Source of the DNA: Tomocerus qinae | Taxonomy: Eukaryota; Arthropoda; Collembola; Entomobryomorpha; Tomoceridae | Assembly (NCBI GenBank): GCA_020055645.1 | Contig: CM034546.1 | Coordinates: 65,286,001-65,350,000, forward strand | Length of the DNA: 64,000 bases | Reading direction: 5' to 3' | In this document: positions 23,067 to 35,144 of the stretch, piece after piece | How positions within the stretch are numbered: position 1 is the stretch's first letter | Layout: each line of letters starts with the position of its first letter | Made by a program: the position numbers and the translations under genes | Notes under the pieces: generated by a model | Database searches by the model: none | The model's input: only the letters and a program-made list of their open reading frames with translations | Told to the model about the DNA's origin: nothing

Positions 23067-24150
23067 GAACAAACAAATCGTAACTTCAGAATCCATAACT
23101 TCTAACATCAATTTAAATATCTATCAATCAGTTAATTAATACAGTAACTACATCAGGATTATGTGGATATTATGGTTGAAAGTTTCTAATTCTACATGGC
23201 TTCCCTCTTTAAGATTATTTAGTGTCTATGAGAAGGAAAGCCGAATTCTATGACATATGATTTATACAAAGAGCAGTAATTCTATTAACGATAACGGATA
23301 TATACATTTCTACAACAATTTATTCTATAAGATATACTACTCGTAATAATTTCATTTGCCTTACAAACACCTCAAAAGCATTTCATTCCGTTTTAAGACA
23401 TTTCGACATTTCCAGAAAAGTCTTTGAACTACGTGTGTCTGGATGGCCTCTCGCTTCTCGGACACTTCCTTAGCCAATGTCAATTTGTCAATGACTCTTC
23501 GTATTTGTGAATGGATTTATAGGTCGCAGCTAGCCACTCTTTCGTATTCAAAGTATCTGGATGATCCAATTCCACAACTCTTTTCTGAACTTCCAGAACT
23601 TCTTTGAACATCCTGAGAATGTCTTTGCCCTGATTAAATCGTTCACAAGCAAAATTGAATTTTGTATTCAATGTCTTCCGATGTTTCGGTCCATTCATAA
23701 TCTCATCTACTTGCAGCACGATTCGTTATGGTAATTTTCTGGTAAAATGGTAATCAGCAACTTAGATCATGATGTTACAAATGTTACAACCGTTATAACA
23801 AAACAAAATATCTTAAATGAAATGCCTACATTTATAGAGAATACATTTTCTTATAACGTGTTGACAAAAAGTCTTTGCGTTGACAAAAAAACTGTTAAAA
23901 ATGTTGTTGACAAAACAGAATTGTCAAAAAGGTGTTGACAATTAGGGATTAGGGACACGTTGAATAGTCAGACAACTGAGTGCTCCACCAAGCCAATGTG
24001 GCTGGGTTATTTGAATAGCCCTTTAACAAACTGCTTATTGCGTTGAATTTTGTGTCGTAGCGTATTTCGTTTCGCCATATTTCTTGGCTTTCCTTTCTCA
24101 AATTAGCAATTTCGGCTTGTGAGTTTTTATACATATCTTTTATATTTGAC
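23067..24150 (-). pseudogene. Broken partial copy of the coiled-coil/TPR gene at 44811-47840
   Basis: The 3' flank and last-exon part (23067-23740) align with about 44500-45160 of the intact gene, and 24134-23949 aligns with its coiled-coil exon 2. The parts between are missing. The TPR stretch keeps ERFNQGKDILRMFKEVLEVQ but has an 8-base insertion (TTGTCAAT repeated) that shifts frame after EESLT. The coiled-coil part reads SQAEIANLRKESQEI where the intact gene reads KCQAEIAALKKEVQEI. The join at about 23740 is abrupt. A short A-rich tract with repeated GTTGACAAAA lies between the two parts. It is a degenerate duplicate with an internal deletion, not a processed copy, since intron-side and 3' flank sequence were copied too. 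Confidence 0.8.
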
Positions 24151-24489
24151 CCTTCTGTCTGGGTCCATGGTCCTCTCTAAATAAAAGTTTTCAAGTAAAT
24201 GTCAAATGCAGTACATTATTATGGGTTAAAATGAGTTATTAATATAAAAGATTAATCAAATTCACAAATTCGAAATCAAAAGTAAATTTTTGACAGTTTT
24301 TGTGATTAAGAACTAGAAAAGAAGGAAGGCCACAATTGTATTAACGCCCAAAAGTGGAAAAAAATGAAAGTAAAGTGTTAATCGTTGATCGTTAATGCGG
24401 ATTAGTCGATTAATCACGTAAATAAGAAGAGATCTTATTTACGTTGATACTTCCAGCAACCGCGCGGAGAAAATTTTGAAAAAAGTGAC

Positions 24490-24563
24490 CACGTGATACA
24501 TGTATTAAGAGCCAAGTGGATGGAGTCCTCCATCCACTTGGCTCTTAAAACATGTATCACGTG
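24490..24563. repeat. Near-perfect hairpin, 36-bp arms, 2-base loop
   Basis: CACGTGATACATGTATTAAG followed by AGCCAAGTGGATGGAG is mirrored exactly on the other side of TC, with one mismatch (TATT against TTTT). It sits 180 bases past the stop codon of the TUT1-like gene, downstream of it. Such an inverted repeat could form a cruciform in DNA or a hairpin in RNA. Confidence 0.85.
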
Positions 24564-24741
24564 CTAACAAGTACCGCCTACTTTAAGCTGGGCTCCTTCA
24601 CTAAATATTTGTACCAAAGCGGTCAAGTAGTCTTTCGCACCAGATAGTATTCAGTATTACCAAGACGTGGAAAAAGTAAAACGGAAAGTGAAAGTAAAAT
24701 AAAATACTATATTAAAATCCATGAGTTAATAGAACGCAATT

Positions 24742-27700
24742 TTAAGTATTTATAGTTTGAAGAAATTTGTAAACAGCATATTTATAGAGCAATTCTGGAA
24801 ACTTGGACTTCAAAAAGCGGAAAACATCATGGCCAATCACTCGACTCTTTTTAATTTTTAACACCAGTTGTATTACAGGTGGAGTTGACAATTCTCCACT
24901 GAAATCATTGCAATTAATCTTGACAACCGCAAAAAATTTGGCCTCCCCAAAGTCATTAACACCCAATAGTTCTTTAGTTATAAACAGTTCAACGCTCAAC
25001 GGATCTGTAGAGACAAACTTCATGTTTTCAAAATCTTGACGATTTAGCCAAAATCTGTCTCGCACACTGCATCGATACAAAAATACACAGTTGGAAAATA
25101 TAGCAGGAGCGGTTTTTTCGAACATATCGTCCAATGATATTGAATTTGGGTCAGCTGGTCCAGAGAAAATTATTGGGTTACGTCTTTTCCCATTTTTATT
25201 TGTGACGTCGAGCGATATAATTTCTTCCATGGCCTCAATAGCAAATGATTTCCACACTCTAGACATAAATTCTAGTGCAAAACACACCCACAGTCTATTA
25301 ACTACGTCAGGATAATTCTGATAAATGAGTGGATTCCCCACAGCAGTTTCTAATTGCTCTACAAATTTTTTTCCAGGTAGGAAAACTCTAGTTTCATGTT
25401 CGTCACTGTCAGGAGGATCTTGAATTAGGTTGTCAATAAGGGAAAATGAGAAGGGTGAATATTCGTCTTTCTTTGGTGCTATTATTACTGGATCAACCTG
25501 ATCAACTACAGGTTCTTCTCTAACTTCTGATTCTGGTACTTCCACTTCACTGTCTTCACTCAAACTGACAAACATATCCATCAAGTTCATCTTTTTCTTA
25601 GTTAGCATAGCAGTTAAATACCGAGATGTTTTGATAGATGCCTGAATAAATTGCTTAAACATTTCTGACGAAGGACCACCCAATAACCAAGGTTTGCTCA
25701 GGTCAAAAGGGTCTTGAATGACTGCAGCGACACTTACTTCAAATGGGTTTGCTAAGTCTTGTTTTTTGTCCTGTGAAGAATACTTGTTTTCTATCCATAC
25801 TCTATATCCTTCAAAAACAGGAAGAAGTTTGTTTCTATTTTCTGCGGAAAAGATAAATTTTGGTACAAGATTCCCAGTCAATGTACACAGAACATATTTT
25901 TCGAAATCAATTTGTACAACTTCTTCAAAAAATGATTGAGCCAACTGAAGGACTGACACTTCCAGCGATTCTTTGTCCAGAGAGTTATTTTTTGTGTAGT
26001 TAAGTCCTTCTATATCAGTATTGAAACTCACATTCCATCCGTCTACCATTAATGGAAAGTAGCACAATCGTTGTAATTTGGAAACTGGCGGAATGACATT
26101 TTTTCTCATCAAAAAGAAAAGAACTAGAAAAATTATCGAATAGTTAGTCTTACTATTGGGGGAAACAAAACCATGGAACTGAGTCCAAATTCTAATCAAG
26201 GAAACCAATGGGAACACTTTTGGGTCGATTTGCATGTAGAAATTAATCAATTCGTCCCTTTTCACAGATAAGATGTTGCTGAATTTCATATCCACAGTAA
26301 TTTTCCGTCCTTTTTTGGAGTATGTTGCTAGCAAATGTCCATTTGGCTCTTCGTGAATGGCGCTAAAGATACTTCGTCTTGTTCCATCGTCCCAAATCGA
26401 TTTAAGTATCTTGCTAACATCCTTTAGCCATCTGGGTACCAGTAATACTGGGAGACTATCTCCCTTTGCAGTCAGACCTTAACAAAATGAATGTAAATAT
26501 TTAATTGCTATGCATTAACCATAAAATCGAAGTTTACAGATATTTAAATAAGAATAATTATAGTAAGAAACAATATTTTATGATCAGATTTACCAGGGAT
26601 ATCCACCAAAATATCAATACAGCTTTCTTTATTTGCAAATTTTGTAACAAGGGAACCGAACGAGTAGATCACACAGGTGGGATATGCTGCTATGACGTTT
26701 TTCCCGATAAGATTAACAATGTCGTTTCTTAGTTCTAATTCTTTTTCACTTAGCATGTTCATTTGGATTAAAGCTTTGAATTGATCTTGCAAATTTTTTT
26801 GGTCTGCTATATAAGTTAATTTCAGCTTTTTAAAACCAACTTCGGCAGAATCTTCTTCCATTCTCGTTCTACTGGTCATAATTGCTTTCAGCCCTACAAA
26901 TTATAAAAATATTATACAAAAAATATTTTTTCGGTGGATAAACTATTCCCTATTCTGCTTTATATTTGCAAATTATAAACTGGATGGTAAATTGGAGGAA
27001 AAGAGTTCATTTTAAATTATAATACGATGAGTAACATGTTTTGTGTACATTATTAATCATAATTGCGAAAAACATTCAGTTTTATAATGCGTTCAATTAT
27101 AGATTCTTGGTTTTCATCTAGTGGGTTTTAAATTAATGTTTTAAATATGTATTACATTCAGTAGCAGGAACTTTATCACAACGACGAATGGCAGTATTTG
27201 TGCAATATGATGGGATAATACTGTTGCTCATAATAGCTTCGTCACAATGTTTTCTGTTAAAATAAATGTCATATTGATCACAATGAGAAAATATTATTAT
27301 TAAATTACATTTTAAAACATTCATAATCTATTTTCGCATACTTAAATTATCGACATATTCAAGCATTTGTATATTCAGTAAATCAGTACTTACACGCTAT
27401 CAAAACGTACAACAGCTGACTTCCTAAAATAATTTGGAGCAAATTCCTTGACGTCTCCAATTTTACTTAACCTTTTTAGCAATAAATTAGCATTGTTTGC
27501 GGTTTCCCGAGGATCTTCTCCTGGAATATCAGTGATTAGAACAGAAATAGGCATCCATCCTTTTTTCCAACTCGATAATAAAGTTGTTGATTTTTTCTGG
27601 TGAAAAGTTGTGCCTAAATGAACGATCCAGGTGGTATAATCTTTAATACCGGCATATGATGGACACAAAGGACAGGCGGTAACTGTTTCCTTGATCTGAA

Positions 27701-27804
27701 AATACAACATAAAGCCACAGTAAATAAATTTTCAAGGTCGAATGTGAAATAAAAGTATCTGTAAATGAAAGTTAAAAGCCCTTTACTTTTTCTTTTTTAT
27801 CCAT
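24742..27804 (-). CDS. TUT1-like terminal nucleotidyltransferase, first catalytic Asp replaced
   Basis: Five exons join with agreeing phases: 27787-27804, 27394-27695, 27156-27253, 26594-26893 and 24742-26477, giving 817 aa. Order of domains: a C2H2 finger (C14, C17, H32, H38), an RRM (about residues 50-130), a nucleotidyltransferase core from about 200 and a PAP-associated region (NYSIIFLVLFFLMRKNVIPP). Human TUT1, the U6 snRNA uridylyltransferase and Star-PAP, has this same finger-RRM-NTase-PAP layout and similar length. The core reads FGSLVTKFANKESCIDILVD. Family members have S-D-L-D here, so the first metal-binding Asp is C231. D233 and the third Asp (D302, in TVDMKFSN) remain. An acidic disordered stretch (SEDSEVEVPESEVREEPVVD) lies later. 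The protein may be catalytically impaired. Family assignment is good, activity uncertain. Confidence 0.85.
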
Positions 27805-29605
27805 CTTATTGTGTGTTGTTCAAAGAATCAAAGTATATTGCATAAGTCATCGGTCATCAAGAACTGTTTATAGACTATGTAGATAATAGATAATCAAGTT
27901 GCATGCAGAGGTGTAACAATAAGTGTACATATTTGGATGAATGTGTAACGAAGTGGCGATTTTGTCAAAAAAGTCCGTAAGCTATATATCGTGGGTGTCT
28001 TGATTTGTTGACTAGTACTATCAAAACTGCTACAACCAGCTGACAAGACGGTAAGCAGAAGCACTGACTGATTAAACTTGAAAATTCTTAGCCCTCCTTC
28101 AATTTGGCATTTAATATTGTACGATCAATAATCCGAACTTTTTATTCTTAGAAAACTGCAACTATTCAAAAAAAAGTCCCCATGATTAAAATATATTTAA
28201 TACCGACAAGCAATATTTAACTCTCGACATGATCATATCATATGTTAACTTTTGACTTTAATTTTATTTATAAATAAATACATATATACATAGTCAGAAA
28301 ATTTATAGACTTACATTTACTAGACCCATCAAACGTCAAACACTAACTGATTAGTGAAGAAATGAATTTTTATTTGAATGAATGAGAGGAATTGAATCCA
28401 AACTCTGATCAGTCTGAACACTGATTGATTTTCTCCGCGTTTTCCACTGTAATTTTACCAAACTTACAAATTTCACATGGAAATTTAGTTGAACTTATAA
28501 AATAGATACATTTATCTAACTCAATTAGCAAAATATTTCTACTTTAAAGACAAAAGGATCTTTTAATTTTCACACTTTCTTATTTTTTAGATTTCCGAAA
28601 CTTTCAACTTCAAGCCTGCCTCCTAGAATTTAACATTCCCTGACAAACAAGTCACTCTTACTGATGTCAGTGTCACTGTATTATAATATTTCCCACGTTA
28701 CCCCACTATATTCAATTGACTAATTGACTTTCTAAAAATGCATTCCATTCCGAGTTATTATAATGAAAAGATAAATGAATAATTTTATTAAAATCACGGT
28801 TAGTTATAATAAGGTTAATGTTATTATAAATGATAGGATTTTGATAGCGCACTCTCCCTCAATTCTCAAGTCACATAAAGCCCATGATTTCATTTTATTT
28901 CATTTTGCCCTGAATTTTCCATTACGAAAACCACGAAAAAAATTATTTGCTTGACTGCTTTCAATATTATATGTCATTGTCAGAATGTGCAAATATCATT
29001 GATCGCTCGCTGGACCAAAAAAGGAACATTTATTTTTGACTCTACTGATAGGGTTAGGTCAATTGGTGACGATTTCCCTTAGGGCCAGGCAGTTTTCAAA
29101 GGACCAGTTGCCTGGGTATGTATGAGTCTGCCTGACACATTAATTTATTTTACCCTGTTTAAATCTATAACTAAGTCTAAAAATGCCTAATTTAGCTATA
29201 TGATAATGAATTCCTTTGAATTCCTTCTTTGTGATCTCTCTAAGTTTTGGTTCTGTAATACTCCTACCATATGGATGTTACTTACGGCAAACACTAGGTA
29301 TTTAATCCTCTTTCGAATGATGTGCACCTTGTTTAGATTAAAGTTCCCTTTGTTAAGTTATTGACGTTTAAAGGGAGAACAAATCGTTTAAATTGCACAT
29401 TTTTCAAAAATATTTTCTCCCTGACTTTGAACAGTGATACTGATATTTGGTATGCATCTCCTTTTAACAGTTCACTCAAAAAGGTTTTGGCTTTAAAATG
29501 ATCCATATCTTGTTGAAATTGATCCAGTCGTTCAAAAGTTATTTGAGGTCAAACACTCGCCTATTATATTAGGACCACCCTGTATATATATAGTACACTA
29601 CTCTT
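27805..29605. other. Intergenic sequence with repeat-like tracts
   Basis: No gene is recognised. The part from about 29340 to 29590 (GATCCAGTCGTTCAAAAGTT, AGGACCACCCTGTATATATA) has the style of a transposon end but no partner terminus was found. Confidence 0.4.
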
Positions 29606-29765
29606 TAAAAATGGGAAGGGGCGCAGTGCCCCCTAAATCTGATTAAAAGAGAAAATTTCCCCCAAAAATAGGCCAAAAGTTTTAGCGCTTCGCGCGAATA
29701 TGTCTTCCTTCTGAAACTATTTTTGGTTGCGCCCCCCTTGACAAAATTTCTGGATACGTGCCTGA
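29606..29765 (+). mobile_element. Dispersed GC-rich MITE, copy 4
   Basis: GGGGCGCAGTGCCCCCTAAATCTGA is followed by AAATTTCCCCCAAAAATAGG, a TTAGCGCTTCGCGCG block and the end TTTCTGGATACGTGCCTG. Its left terminus appears truncated. Confidence 0.6.
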
Positions 29766-29934
29766 CCATCTGGGGTGTACTAAATCGTTTTCGGAAGTAG
29801 TAGTCGTATTTTTCGATTTTGGGACTTCATAGTGTAGTCCATCAGTCAATGGTCAAGGAAATCTCTTTTTAACTTTTATTATTAAATTACCCTTTTAATT
29901 TACGTGAGTTTTGATTTGTTAAAAGATAATTGTC

Positions 29935-29966
29935 CTGATGAAGACAACGGTGAGTTGTCGAAAGCT
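29935..29966 (+). ncRNA. Hammerhead-ribozyme-like motif
   Basis: The sequence reads CTGATGA, one base, then a perfect 6-bp stem GACAAC/GTTGTC with loop GGTGA, then GAAAGC. CUGANGA-stem-GAAA is the conserved core of hammerhead ribozymes. Similar motifs are known at the ends of Penelope-like retroelements. One extra A before stem II and no obvious NUH cleavage triplet after a short stem III argue for a degenerate or chance match. Confidence 0.35.
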
Positions 29967-32630
29967 TGACCATTAGTTGAATAAATACTTATAATGTTAT
30001 CCTCAAAAGTCTTAAACTTTAATCTATTAACAAACATCCGGGAATGGAAAAGTCTGAAATATCACTTAATAATTTACCGAGTAACACTCGTCCGTTCTCT
30101 AGACCTTTTTTGGTTTCTTCTTATGGAATGATACTATATACCTAAAAAGCATTACCATAAAATAAATAAATAGTCTTCAGGTTCAGGATTGAGAAAGTTA
30201 CTTTTTTATCACGTTTTATTGATCACAAAATATATACTGAATATGAAAGACATCTCAGAAAATGCGATAAAATATAGCTTAAGGTATATAAGTATATAGT
30301 AAATAGTCCGTCCTCTTATCGATTTTCAACCTCCTAGCATATTTGAGTAAGCTTTGCAAACAGGGAAATATACGAAACCCACTTTCAGTTCAGAATTGAT
30401 TCGGCATTGGAAATTTGGAGTAAAAGGATGCCTTGGGAAATCCTATTTGTGGTAGGCCACCCGTTATACCCAGTTCGCATGAAATGTTTACAATGAAACT
30501 TTTACCACTAAAAGTCCATAGTCTTATGTACCCATAACTGGAGTATTACATGCGGGCTCAGCTTAATTACCGAAAAAACTGCGTTGAAAGTATACACCTT
30601 TTCCCATAAGATAACATTGAAATATCATTTTATTAATTTCAAAATCGTATAAAACTGTGTTCGCACAAAATTTTTTGCGTGGTTCTTTTTTTGGTCGAAA
30701 GCCCCTAATGTGCACTATACATCAGCCAAAAATTACGTGCGGGCTCTCTTTAGGTCAACTGATATTATTTTTCTTGCAAAACCGACGAGGTATAGCTACG
30801 TATCTCTATACTATATCCTTATATAGCTTAGCTTTATAGCAAGGACAGTGGGTACATGCCTTCATTATGTCATATCATTATGCAGTATTTATGTTTCCAT
30901 AGATAGACGTATTTTTGCATGTTGATAGTCTCAGCCGAGCTTGGTGCTGACCAAGGAAAATAAACTGTTTCCAGTCCAGCCTCCCTCCCCTTACCCGCAT
31001 CAGGTGGGTCCAGTAGAGTGAGGTCCCATAAGAGAGGCAAAAAATATTTTTTGTTGCTAGTGGAAAATGTACCATGCAGTACGTTTTAAATGGGATTTAT
31101 TGGAAATCAATTTTTCGAAATGAGAATTTCCCATTTAAAATGTACTGCAGATGACGTCTCAAAAATATTTATTACTTTTTGAGATTTTCTATATGGGAAG
31201 TTGCCACGAGTTGGCTATAACGGATGCTTTACAGATTTTCCAGATAGGGGGGGGGGGATTTTAACAACATTTTGCAATTACTGCAAAACACAATACATGA
31301 ATTGAATATTACAAACAGTATGCACACAAAGAATAAAACGTTGCAAGGTGCCTACAATAGAATCGTACTCATACTAGATACTACTGCCACCCTCATGATA
31401 CTTGCATGCAACTATTATGAATCATTTACCCCTCAGAGTAATTTAAAACCACGATGATGAAATGTGAATTATCTACTTATCTAAAAATAAACTGCCTCCA
31501 ATTCAAAAGGTTACAAATTAATTTGTACTCCGGTCTTTACTGGTGTACTGCAAAACGAATGTTAATATTACTAATATGGGTAAATGATTCACGATGAGAC
31601 TTCGTTGTTGTACGCAAGTTACGTAAGTTTTAATCTTTGTGTAAATTGTGTTGTGTGCATATTATTCATGTATCGTATTGCAAAATGTTGCAAAAATCCT
31701 CCCATGTGGGGAATCTATAACATAGAATAGAGATTATTGTTATAGCAATAATCAATCAGATTGCTGGATGTCAAAAAATATCAACCAACAAAAGTGCGTA
31801 TTCAGGTACAACTCCCAAATACCCCCAAATAGCCAGTACCAAGCTCGGCTGAAACTACCAGTAATGTAAAAGTCAAAATGTCATTCAAGGTGAAGGCATA
31901 GAGAGATATTCCCCGATTTTGCACCCAATTCGAATTCTATCCATACTGCCACCGACAGGTAAGTATATAAGTCGAAAGTAACCATGGTTATATGGTTTGG
32001 TTGCCTACTTCTCGGAGTAGTAGGTAGAATACGCATTGGGTGCAAAAATCCGGTAAACCTCCTCTGTGTCTCCACCTGAAAAAACTAATAAACATACCGG
32101 CGTTAGGTGAAAAGTCAATAGGATGTTTTGTTCCCTTTCTGCAGCCAGTTAGAATAGGAAAACTGGGTGCAGACCCAGGGGGGATCGGTGGCTGTATCCA
32201 CGACCACGGGCTCTTTCCCAACTAAAACTTAACTTAATTCCCCCAAACCTCAAACTGGCTGCAGAAAGAGGCTTTATTGGCTATTGACATCACCTTACGT
32301 TCCATCCATCTTGATACCGGTAATCAACTCCAAACTAAATAAATGATTACTCTTATACTGTCACCATATCAATAATTATGAGTCACTTCACCGTTGTTGA
32401 AAGAGAAGGGCCCAATCTTTCACGGCTAATTAGCTAAATTTTTGCATTCGCAAGCTACATTGCTAGGTGGCCCAGCTGAATATTTTTAACCCAAGGGGTC
32501 CTTTGGCAGAAAACGTTGTAGGTGATAAAACCTGCCAATTTATTTAAGCTCTTTCTAAATACTATTTGCAACAATTTTTAGCTTAGCGAGACTAAAAAGG
32601 GTACCTGCTCTCCATATGCATATGTAACTC
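29967..32630. other. Intergenic sequence, no supported gene
   Basis: The stretch is AT-rich with scattered short frames. A poly-G run (GGGGGGGGGG) lies near 31247. A GC-richer patch (CTCCCTCCCCTTACCCGCATC) is near 30980. Nothing shows domain or splice support. Confidence 0.4.
31075..31149. repeat. Foldback hairpin, 21-bp arms
   Basis: The arm at 31075-31095 (TGCAGTACGTTTTAAATGGG) and the one at 31129-31149 are inverted with a single mismatch around a 33-base loop. Confidence 0.7.
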
Positions 32631-33909
32631 TTAAATTGTTAACAACAGAGTTATTGTGTGATTTAAAAGAACATAAAGATAGGTTAAGAATGTGTATCTG
32701 TTGATGAAATAAAATGGACCAATTTCAAATCGTGGGAATCGAAAGCCTGTCATCCACTTATGCATGGTTATACTTCCGAGTGAATGCCAATTTAAAGCAC
32801 ACAATTGAGATAAAACGAATAATTTTGCTGCTGTTTTCAGTAACACGGCCTGGAGTAATATGACACATAACATGCTGGACGGAAATGCAAGGTAGTATAT
32901 GGCATTCCTATTACGAAATACAATTTAATGGTTCCGTAATTAAGAATGATACTGAAACAAAGAACAGCAAAAAGTCCTAGTGGCATAGCCCAAAAGATGT
33001 ATTTGTTAAAAATAATATTCAGAACTCGAATTTGGGTTAATGATTTTCTAATAGTTGTCTCAATTACGGTTTCCTTCAAGAAAGTATGCCGGGAAAGTAG
33101 TTTTGGTAAGTTATTAGAGAAGAAAAGTATGTACTTATTAGTTGATTCAAAATAAATTAGGCATAACGTTAGCATTAAGCTTATCATGAAGCAAAAGTAT
33201 AAATGTACCCAATAAAACACAACAAAACTGAAAAAGATTAACAAATTGGAGGAAATTATGTCGATGGAAAATAAATCACGGAACATTCGGATGAGTGGAC
33301 TGCCTTCGTGACATACCATGAACAACGTGAAGAAAAACGTATTGAAAACTGCCGTGGGAAACATCAGCACAACTCCCAAGCCAATCCAGTTGAATCTGCT
33401 TCTAGATATCATTTCCCCATACTTTTCTGGAAATAATTGCGTATGCAGCAAAGTGTATTGCAATAATAAATATTTCTAATTAATTAAAATGATGTAGAAT
33501 AATATTATTTTTGGTATATTTATTGTTACATATTATAGTACTATGTACCTGATAAATCTGCTTCAACTTTTAATATAACTGATTAGAGTTGCTGTATCCT
33601 TTAAACTAGTTAACATTTTTGTGCTTGCTACCACAGTTCCAATATAAATTATTGTAAAGAATATGAAAAATATAATTTGGTGGACCAGAAAACCAACATC
33701 CGGTCGGAATAGTTGAACAACCAGGCAGCAAATGTATAGTATGTTAATACTATGCAGAAAAACGAATGACAAATTGTGGAATTAAGAAAGCTTAATTTAC
33801 TTTTTGAGGTGATTAGGCTTTTTTTCTCATGATCCCAATTAAATGGCAAAAATTTTAAATAGTTATTCAGGTAAAAAATATTTTTCAAAGACAAAGTAAA
33901 TAGCTCCAT
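32631..33909 (-). pseudogene. Seven-transmembrane chemoreceptor pseudogene (gustatory-receptor type)
   Basis: It starts MELFTLSLKNIFYLNNYLKF and continues with a LPFNWD segment, followed by several hydrophobic helices (LLIFFSFVVFYWVHLYFCFM, IFWAMPLGLFAVLCFSIILN). It ends with FYFINRYTFLTYLYVLLNHTITLLL, which resembles the C-terminal helix of insect-type gustatory/odorant receptors. One intron is clear: donor at about 33550 (TTATCAG/GTACAT), acceptor before 33426. The frame must shift near 33790, near 33585 and near 32895 to keep the homologous helices together. No intron can explain these shifts. With three indels the gene is probably dead. Confidence 0.65.
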
Positions 33910-34100
33910 TGTATTGTATTGTAAAGGCTTAATTGTCAGACTACATGAAACTGGTTTACAGTAGAGGATTTTCCATTGTCTATAGGTGTGTACAGTGTAC
34001 GAGGATGTGTATATGAGAATGTGAGTTAAAAGTTGTAACAATACACTATTTTCTAGTCGCTTGAATTCAATATTGATTTTGAGACATATTATATATTATA

Positions 34101-35144
34101 GTAGACAGTAGACCGTCCGTCTTCGCGTCCGTCGCTTCTATTACACCACCAATGTGTGCACGGTTTATTCAGAGTAGGATTCCAGAGTAGCTGCCGAAGT
34201 GAACGGACGCGACATTGTCGTGGTCCTCATATTTTTAAAATTTTCGGCTTATTTTTGGGCCTATTTTTGCCCAAAAAGTAGTGCTGTGCATAGAGTGAAG
34301 AGGCCTGTACACCCGGGACAGAATTTAGTGCATACGAAAGTGGGACAGAATGTCCGAATTCGGTGTTTTTTGCGTGAAGCAGCCCACTGAAATACCATTT
34401 TTTCTGTGCTGTGAGTGGAATTCCTTATCGCGGAGGACGGCCATGGATGCTAATTGGGTCTGGCAGCGGCGTGAACAGTGGCGGTATGCAGATTAGAAGA
34501 TAAGACGGCCTTCGAAGACCTGTGCGGCCTACTACAACCGACCAGATTAGTAGTGCTTTTCTTACTAGTCATTCTCATGTTGGCCCTGCGACTGTCTTCT
34601 CCGCTATCAGTGTTCCAGCTATTCAGCAGGATAACAAGCAGTGTAGCATCAATAACATCGTCAAGGTATAAGGGTCGATCACTCTGTGCACAGTCTACTC
34701 ATCAAATTATTGGCTAATTTACATTCTGTCTTCATAAAGCTACTCTGGAACCCGCTTATGCGTGAGTATAGGCGTAACTTCTGTATTAAGGTTATTTACA
34801 TATACCTATCTATTCATAATACTTGATCTTATGTATTTCTGGTACTAACTGAGCTTTAGGTTTTCTCTTGTGTACTGGTGGTATAATTAAAGATTTCCCT
34901 AGGACGGTGCTTCCCTGTCCCATGTCTATGACTATTAGCGGTGCAGGTTTCTGTCATTATGTGAGGCTATACCTATTTTTGGCTGTTGGTTAGTTGTAAT
35001 ACAGTGAATACTTGGATTATTGTAATGTGTTTGTAATAATTGGCATATGAATTTGAATATCTGTAATATGTATTATTTTGTGTGATGGGCGACAGCCCGC
35101 TGGAAGCGCAAATAAAACCCCCCCTACCCTTGTAGACAGTAGAC
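34101..35144. mobile_element. ~1.0-kb insertion flanked by 13-bp direct repeats
   Basis: GTAGACAGTAGAC occurs perfectly at 34101-34113 and 35132-35144. The 1018 bases between are more GC-rich than the surroundings, start CGTCCGTCTTCGCG and end AATAAAACCCCCCCTACCCTT. A 13-bp duplication with a 3' AATAAA fits a retrotransposed sequence (SINE-like, truncated LINE or transcript copy), but there is no poly(A) tail. Short frames (34199-34390, 34478-34717) show no known domain. Confidence 0.55.

Noticed and set aside
32837..32905. A 40-base intron to explain the frame change in the first chemoreceptor
   Set aside because: A GTAATA...CCAG interval exists, but using it puts the next exon in a third, non-homologous frame, so an indel fits better.
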